Shown here piece after piece: positions 6,679-9,332 of a stretch of 9,332 nucleotides of DNA. Source of the DNA: JACPHD01 sp964526325 (lineage in GTDB: Bacteria > Patescibacteriota > Patescibacteriia > Patescibacteriales > GWC2-42-12); NCBI GenBank assembly GCA_964526325.1, contig CAZGKM010000026.1, positions 1-9,332 on the forward strand, written 5' to 3'. Both the position numbers and the translations under genes were made by a program. The notes below the pieces were generated by a model. It was given only the letters and a program-made list of their open reading frames with translations. It was not told the origin of the DNA and searched no databases. The first letter of the stretch is position 1. Every line of letters starts with the position of its first letter.

Positions 6679-7176
6679 CTATTTTAATAAATACTTTTTA
6701 TCTTCGCTTAAATTCGTAAAGTCGTCGGCTTCTTCAATCAGTTTGCTTGAAGTAGTTTGGCGGAAAGCCATAACTTCAACTAAGCAGCCTTTGGTGTTTT
6801 GCAAATAATTAACCAAAGGAATATAGTCGCCGTCCCCGGTAACCAAGATTAACACGTCTAATTTTTCCGCCAATTTAATGGCGTCAACCGTAATGCCGAC
6901 ATCCCAATCGGCCTTTTTAGCGCCGCCGGCAAAAATCTGCAGATCTTTCATTTTAACTTCAAAGCCTTGCTGGCTTAAAGCTTCAAAAAAAGCATTGCCT
7001 TCTTCGTTTTCGGTTTTAATTACATAAGCCGTGGCCCGAATCAGCTTTCTGCCGGCTACGGCTGTTTTTAAAATTTCTTTAAAATTAACTCTTCTTTTAT
7101 AGAGATTTTTAGCGCTGTGGTACATGTTGGAAACGTCAACCAAAACGCCGATTCTCTGCTCCTTATGTTTTATCAT
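6679..7176 (-). CDS. NYN domain protein (LabA/DUF88-like), putative ribonuclease
   Basis: The NYN fold is a PIN-like nuclease domain that uses clustered aspartates to bind a metal ion and cut RNA. The expected motifs are all present: V-D-V-S-N near the N-terminus (LVDVSNMY), the central K-K-A-D-W-D-V segment, and the T-G-D-G-D-Y-I-P-L motif in the second half. The protein is a single domain of 165 residues with no membrane segment. I chose the ATG at 7176; a GTG four codons earlier (7188) is also open but lies inside a hairpin arm, and neither start has a Shine-Dalgarno sequence. It sits between rpsO and pnp on the same strand, 142 nt before the pnp start. That suggests a role in RNA processing or decay alongside PNPase. 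This is an inference from position; some LabA-type proteins act in gene regulation instead. Confidence 0.85.
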   Translation of the reverse strand: MIKHKEQRIGVLVDVSNMYHSAKNLYKRRVNFKEILKTAVAGRKLIRATAYVIKTENEEGNAFFEALSQQGFEVKMKDLQIFAGGAKKADWDVGITVDAIKLAEKLDVLILVTGDGDYIPLVNYLQNTKGCLVEVMAFRQTTSSKLIEEADDFTNLSEDKKYLLK

Positions 7177-7184
7177 AAAATAAT

Positions 7185-7243
7185 ACACGAAAATAACGAA
7201 TTAATTTTTTTGTTTATTTCGTCTTTATTCGTTTTGTTCGTGT
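7185..7243 (-). repeat. Imperfect inverted repeat between rpsO and the NYN gene
   Basis: Arms 7185-7201 and 7227-7243 (ACACGAA...ACGAAT type) pair at 15 of 17 positions around a 25-nt AT-rich loop. Related ACGAAT/ACACGAA words recur at 7273-7288. On the minus strand the second arm ends 9 nt before the ATG of the NYN gene, so it may end rpsO transcripts or limit access to the NYN start. There is no good U-run, so I do not call it a terminator. Confidence 0.45.
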
Positions 7244-7311
7244 TTTTACCTGTAAGTTAGTTTGATTATTCATTACGAATTAACACGAATTTATAACAAA
7301 ATGTTAATATA

Positions 7312-7725
7312 CTACTCTTCGTCTTCTTTATTTTTATGGTCCTCGGCTTCGGCTCTTTCGTTCTCGGCATCTTCGGCCTGTTCGGCTTTTAATTCTTGCT
7401 TAGCTAAAATTTCGTCCTCAATTTTTTGCCTAGTTTCCTCGTCTTCAATCATTTTTTTGGCAATTCTTAATTTTAAGGCTTTAGCCAGTTCATCAAAAGC
7501 TTCCTTATCTTCTTTCTGCAGATATTTCAAAAGACGTCTTCGCTCGCCGACTTTTTTCAGCAGGCCGCGCCTTGAAGAATGGTCATGTTTGTGCTTTTTT
7601 AAATGTTCGGTTAATTGCTTGATTTCTTCGGTTAAAATCGCGATTTGCACTTGCGAAGATCCGGTATCGGTTTCATGGATCTTAAACTTGTTAATGATTT
7701 TTTGCTTGGTTTTTTTGTCTAACAT
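7312..7725 (-). CDS. rpsO: Small ribosomal subunit protein S15 with an acidic C-terminal extension
   Basis: S15 binds the central domain of 16S rRNA early in 30S assembly. Residues 1 to about 88 match the family throughout: INKFKIHETDTGSSQVQIA, LTEHLKKHKHDHSSRRGLL, then the RRRLLKYL helix. The usual length is about 89 residues. This protein has 137, the extra ~48 being a charged, mostly acidic helix (DEETRQKIEDE, then AEDAENERAEAEDHKNKEDEE at the end). The ATG at 7725 is 11 nt after a symmetrical hairpin and lacks a separate Shine-Dalgarno sequence. It is the first visible gene of the cluster with the NYN gene and pnp; its promoter is probably lost in the assembly gap 20 nt beyond the hairpin. 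S15 represses its own translation in many bacteria, so the leader hairpin is a candidate regulatory site. Confidence 0.96.
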   Translation of the reverse strand: MLDKKTKQKIINKFKIHETDTGSSQVQIAILTEEIKQLTEHLKKHKHDHSSRRGLLKKVGERRRLLKYLQKEDKEAFDELAKALKLRIAKKMIEDEETRQKIEDEILAKQELKAEQAEDAENERAEAEDHKNKEDEE

Positions 7726-7736
7726 TTTAGCTTTAG

Positions 7737-7778
7737 CCCGGACCGAGACAGGGTGACAAAGCCCTGACCAAGACCGGG
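7737..7778 (-). promoter_or_regulatory. Symmetrical hairpin in the rpsO leader, candidate S15 autoregulatory site
   Basis: On the minus strand, CCCGG pairs with CCGGG (outer, 7774-7778 with 7737-7741) and CAGGG with CCCTG (inner, 7762-7766 with 7749-7753), closing an 8-nt loop. The two 7-nt strands between (UCUUGGU and UCUCGGU) can pair as C-G, U-G, G-U and G-C with mismatches, giving two adjacent G-U/G-C steps, a feature S15 is known to recognise. The two halves are also imperfect direct repeats (15 of 18). The hairpin ends 11 nt before the start codon. Confidence 0.45.
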
Positions 7779-7797
7779 TACAGTTATTTTTTAATAA

Positions 7798-7897
7798 NNN
7801 NNNNNNNNNNNNNNNNNNNNNNNNNNNNNNNNNNNNNNNNNNNNNNNNNNNNNNNNNNNNNNNNNNNNNNNNNNNNNNNNNNNNNNNNNNNNNNNNN
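7798..7897. other. Assembly gap (100 N)
   Basis: Exactly 100 unknown bases, the usual filler for a scaffold gap of unknown length. The true distance between the rpsO leader and the xer promoter, and anything lying between, cannot be read. Confidence 1.
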
Positions 7898-7918
7898 ATG
7901 AGCTAAGACTAACATAAA

Positions 7919-7947
7919 TTGTAAAAAATTGCAAGGTGTCGTAAAAT
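7919..7947 (+). promoter_or_regulatory. Predicted promoter for the tyrosine recombinase gene (leaderless)
   Basis: TTGTAA (7919-7924), a 17-nt spacer, then TAAAAT (7942-7947). The predicted start falls at about 7953-7956, at or within a few bases of the ATG at 7956, so the mRNA would be leaderless or nearly so. No Shine-Dalgarno sequence is present. Confidence 0.5.
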
Positions 7948-7955
7948 GATGTTAT

Positions 7956-8879
7956 ATGGATAAGGTAATAAATAATTTTTTAGAGTATTTAGAGGTGGAA
8001 AAAGGATTGTCGCGCATTACGGTAGGCAATTATGCGTTTTATCTGAAAAGATTTGCCAATTTTTCCAAAGAATCTGGCATTACTTCTGTCGCTAAAATTA
8101 GCAAAGAATTAGTGCATCGTTATCGTTTATGGCTAAATCGTTTAAACAGTTCTAAAAATCTAGGTTTAAAAAAAAATACGCAAAACTATCATTTAATCGC
8201 TTTGCGCGGGTTTTTAAAGTATTTGGTTAAAAACGATATTAAATCGCTTGAGCCGGAAAAAGTAGAATTATCCAAGCAGGAACAGCGCCAGGTTGATTTT
8301 CTTGAAGGCTCGGATTTAACCCGTATTTTAGAGGCGCCATTCAAGATTGATTTGCCGGAAATTATCAGAAAGCGCGACAAGGCAATTTTAGAATTATTTT
8401 TTTCTACCGGTTTGCGCGTGTCTGAATTATGCAAATTAAAAATTGAGAATGTAAATTTAAAAAAAGACGAATTTACGGTGCGCGGGAAAGGCTCTAAATT
8501 GCGCGTGGTTTTTTTGTCCGATGAAGCCAAGCGCGCAATTGAAGAATATTTAAAATCACGCCTAGACACCAATCCATTTTTATTCGTTAGCCACGACAAA
8601 GCGGCCGGCGGCCGCGACGAGCAAGCAGGCCTAACCCCAAGAAGCGTTCAGCGCTTAGTGCAAAAATATTCAAAAATTGCCGGCATAACCAAAGAAGTGA
8701 CGCCGCATACCTTGCGCCATAGTTATGCTACCGATCTTTTAATGAATGGCGCGGATATCAGGAGCGTGCAAGCCATGTTAGGCCATGCCTCGATTACTAC
8801 TACGCAAGTTTACACGCACATTACCGATCAGCAGCTGCGCGATGTGCATAAGGCTTTTCATGGAAGGAAGAGAAAATAA
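7956..8879 (+). CDS. xer: Xer-type tyrosine recombinase
   Basis: This enzyme cuts and rejoins DNA at specific sites through a phosphotyrosine link. XerC/D-type members resolve chromosome dimers at dif; relatives integrate mobile DNA. The 307-residue protein has the normal two-domain layout: an N-terminal SAM-like DNA-binding domain (about 1-95) and a C-terminal catalytic domain (about 110-295). All catalytic residues are visible: R154 (TGLRVSEL), K178 (RGKGSK), H251 and R254 (HTLRHSYAT), H277 (LGHASI) and Y286 (TTQVYTHI). Length and motifs match housekeeping Xer proteins, so chromosome dimer resolution is the default call. The adjacent tRNA gene with a duplicated 5' end also allows a site-specific integrase. 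XerC and XerD cannot be told apart here. It is monocistronic on the plus strand, with a terminator-like hairpin after it. Confidence 0.9.
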   Translation: MDKVINNFLEYLEVEKGLSRITVGNYAFYLKRFANFSKESGITSVAKISKELVHRYRLWLNRLNSSKNLGLKKNTQNYHLIALRGFLKYLVKNDIKSLEPEKVELSKQEQRQVDFLEGSDLTRILEAPFKIDLPEIIRKRDKAILELFFSTGLRVSELCKLKIENVNLKKDEFTVRGKGSKLRVVFLSDEAKRAIEEYLKSRLDTNPFLFVSHDKAAGGRDEQAGLTPRSVQRLVQKYSKIAGITKEVTPHTLRHSYATDLLMNGADIRSVQAMLGHASITTTQVYTHITDQQLRDVHKAFHGRKRK

Positions 8880-8884
8880 TTTTT

Positions 8885-8913
8885 TTGACAAATCATGTTT
8901 TAATCGGTAGTAT
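8885..8913 (+). promoter_or_regulatory. Predicted promoter upstream of tRNA-Arg, overlapping a terminator
   Basis: TTGACA (8885-8890), a 17-nt spacer, then TAGTAT (8908-8913). The predicted start near 8920 coincides with the first base of a hairpin followed by a T-run. It may drive the tRNA (about 130 nt downstream) or a short RNA; the overlap with the terminator makes this uncertain. Confidence 0.45.
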
Positions 8914-8919
8914 TTTGAT

Positions 8920-8948
8920 ATTGCCGAAAGTTGGCAATTTTATTTTAT
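8920..8948 (+). terminator. Rho-independent terminator after xer
   Basis: ATTGCC (8920-8925) pairs with GGCAAT (8933-8938) around a 7-nt loop and is followed by TTTATTTTAT. It lies 40 nt past the xer stop codon. Confidence 0.6.
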
Positions 8949-9064
8949 GCGCCCATAGTTCCCGCCTACGCTGATGCTTCGGCGGACAAGTATTTTATAA
9001 TCAAAAGCTTGTGTAAGAGATACTTGTCCTACGAAATTTCAACGAAGACGCGCGCCCATAGTTC
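8949..9064. repeat. 13-bp direct repeat of the tRNA-Arg 5' end flanking a palindromic cassette
   Basis: GCGCCCATAGTTC occurs at 8949-8961 and again at 9052-9064, where it forms the first 13 nt of tRNA-Arg. The 90 nt between them hold a hairpin (8962-8985, CCGCC/GGCGG arms), a 10-bp inverted repeat (GGACAAGTAT 8984-8993 with ATACTTGTCC 9020-9029) and a weaker hairpin (9026-9049). This fits insertion of a small structured element at the tRNA 5' end with target duplication, or recombination at a tRNA-based attachment site. Which of the two cannot be told from one copy. Confidence 0.6.
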
Positions 9065-9123
9065 AATGGATAGAACACCAGCCTTCTAAGCTGGATATGT
9101 TGGTCCGATTCCAACTGGGCGTA
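9052..9123 (+). tRNA. tRNA-Arg (anticodon UCU)
   Basis: A complete 72-nt cloverleaf can be drawn. The acceptor stem is GCGCCCA/TGGGCGT (7 bp, first pair G-U), the D arm GTTC/GAAC with an 8-nt loop containing GG, and the anticodon arm CCAGC/GCTGG with loop CTTCTAA. The anticodon TCT (9085-9087) reads AGA arginine codons. The variable loop is 4 nt, the T arm GTTGG/CCAAC, the discriminator A. CCA is not encoded. The T loop reads TCCGATT, with C at position 55 where nearly all tRNAs have T (pseudouridine). Confidence 0.95.
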
Positions 9124-9127
9124 CTGT

Positions 9128-9156
9128 TTGCAAAAATTTTTTAAAACGTATAAAAT
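9128..9156 (+). promoter_or_regulatory. Predicted promoter for the riboswitch-controlled transcript
   Basis: TTGCAA (9128-9133), a 17-nt spacer, then TAAAAT (9151-9156). Transcription would start near 9163, about 10 nt before the riboswitch closing stem. It begins 5 nt past the tRNA 3' end. Confidence 0.5.
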
Positions 9157-9172
9157 AGAATTACAATATACA

Positions 9173-9254
9173 TATCAGGAAAGTCCTCGTTAGATTCGAG
9201 GCGCTGTGCCGCAGCTGTAATGCCCCTTTTCGGGGATAAGCCAGAATGCTGATA
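9173..9254 (+). ncRNA. Cobalamin (B12) riboswitch
   Basis: The aptamer layout of cobalamin riboswitches is visible. A closing stem TATCAG/CTGATA (9173-9178 with 9249-9254) is followed on its 5' side by GGAAAG. Then comes a hairpin CCTCG/CGAGG around TTAGATT (9185-9201), the B12-box-like segment GCGCTGTGCCGCAGCTGTAA (9201-9220), a short CCCC/GGGG hairpin (9223-9235), and AAGCCAGAATGCTGAT in the place of the conserved AGTCAGnAnACCTGCC. Cobalamin binding would normally lower expression of the downstream gene, which lies outside the window. In organisms of this type a B12-dependent ribonucleotide reductase or a cobalamin uptake gene would be plausible, but this is a guess. GGAAAGTCC also recalls RNase P RNA, but the rest does not fit. 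Confidence 0.75.
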
Positions 9255-9278
9255 GTCGGTTAATTTTTGATTTTTCTT

Positions 9279-9332
9279 CGAGCAAGAGAAAAAGAGTTTG
9301 ATTTTAAAGCAACTACCCGCTCGAATAAGCGG
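9279..9332 (+). promoter_or_regulatory. Partial expression platform of the riboswitch
   Basis: CGAGC (9279-9283) can pair with GCTCG (9319-9323), while CCGCT (9317-9321) can pair with AGCGG (9328-9332). The two pairings share bases and exclude each other, as expected of a terminator/antiterminator or sequestering switch. The window ends inside the second hairpin, so the mechanism cannot be decided. Confidence 0.4.

Noticed and set aside
7262..7756. 164-codon plus-strand open frame opposite rpsO
   Set aside because: It is the antisense of the well-supported S15 gene. Its serine/leucine-rich translation reflects the acidic and lysine codons read on the other strand.
8189..8599. Minus-strand open frame of 136 codons inside xer
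   Set aside because: It lies wholly within the recombinase gene, whose catalytic residues are complete on the plus strand.
590..9029. CRISPR array
   Set aside because: The repeats are few, far apart, differ in sequence and are not separated by regular spacers; no cas gene is present.
9178..9187. RNase P RNA, suggested by AGGAAAGTCC
   Set aside because: The following conserved RNase P regions are absent, while the closing stem, B12-box-like segment and 3' core fit a cobalamin riboswitch.

Overview
The window is a scaffold piece (100 Ns at 7798-7897) from an AT-rich bacterium, most likely a member of the Candidatus Patescibacteria / Candidate Phyla Radiation. This rests on the partial 16S rRNA, which reads GGCTGCAGTCAAGAAT where most bacteria have GGCAGCAGTGGGGAAT; on compact genes with almost no Shine-Dalgarno sequences; and on small structured repeats between genes. 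A Parcubacteria-type lineage is a reasonable guess, but the family cannot be fixed from about 355 nt of 16S.

Layout. 1-355 is the 5' end of a 16S rRNA gene on the minus strand. 356-1160 has no convincing protein gene. It looks like a long, highly structured pre-16S leader, with a consensus-like minus-strand promoter at 963-991 and at least six hairpins, two of them related to repeats elsewhere in the window. Continuing on the minus strand are a GalT/ADP-glucose-phosphorylase-like HIT-fold nucleotidyltransferase (1161-2075), a GT-C-type multi-membrane glycosyltransferase (2133-3512), and a small membrane-anchored partner protein (3514-4167) whose stop lies 1 nt from the next start. A tandem terminator/palindrome block at 4219-4280 separates these from an RNA-metabolism cluster transcribed the same way: rpsO (7312-7725), a NYN/LabA-type putative ribonuclease (6679-7176) and pnp (4296-6536). 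rpsO-pnp is a classical bacterial pair; here a predicted nuclease sits between them.

Past the assembly gap the plus strand carries a Xer-type tyrosine recombinase (7956-8879, probably leaderless), a terminator-like hairpin, a palindromic cassette flanked by a 13-bp duplication of the 5' end of a tRNA, the tRNA-Arg(UCU) itself (9052-9123), and then a promoter followed by a cobalamin-type riboswitch (9173-9254). The gene that riboswitch controls lies beyond the right edge.

The most unusual content is not the proteins but the structured DNA/RNA. There are two repeat families whose copies differ by compensatory base changes, a 26-position hairpin in the pre-16S leader whose mismatches become G-U pairs only on the minus strand, a symmetrical hairpin directly before the rpsO start codon, and the duplicated tRNA end. 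Functions for these are inferred; the pairings themselves can be read directly.
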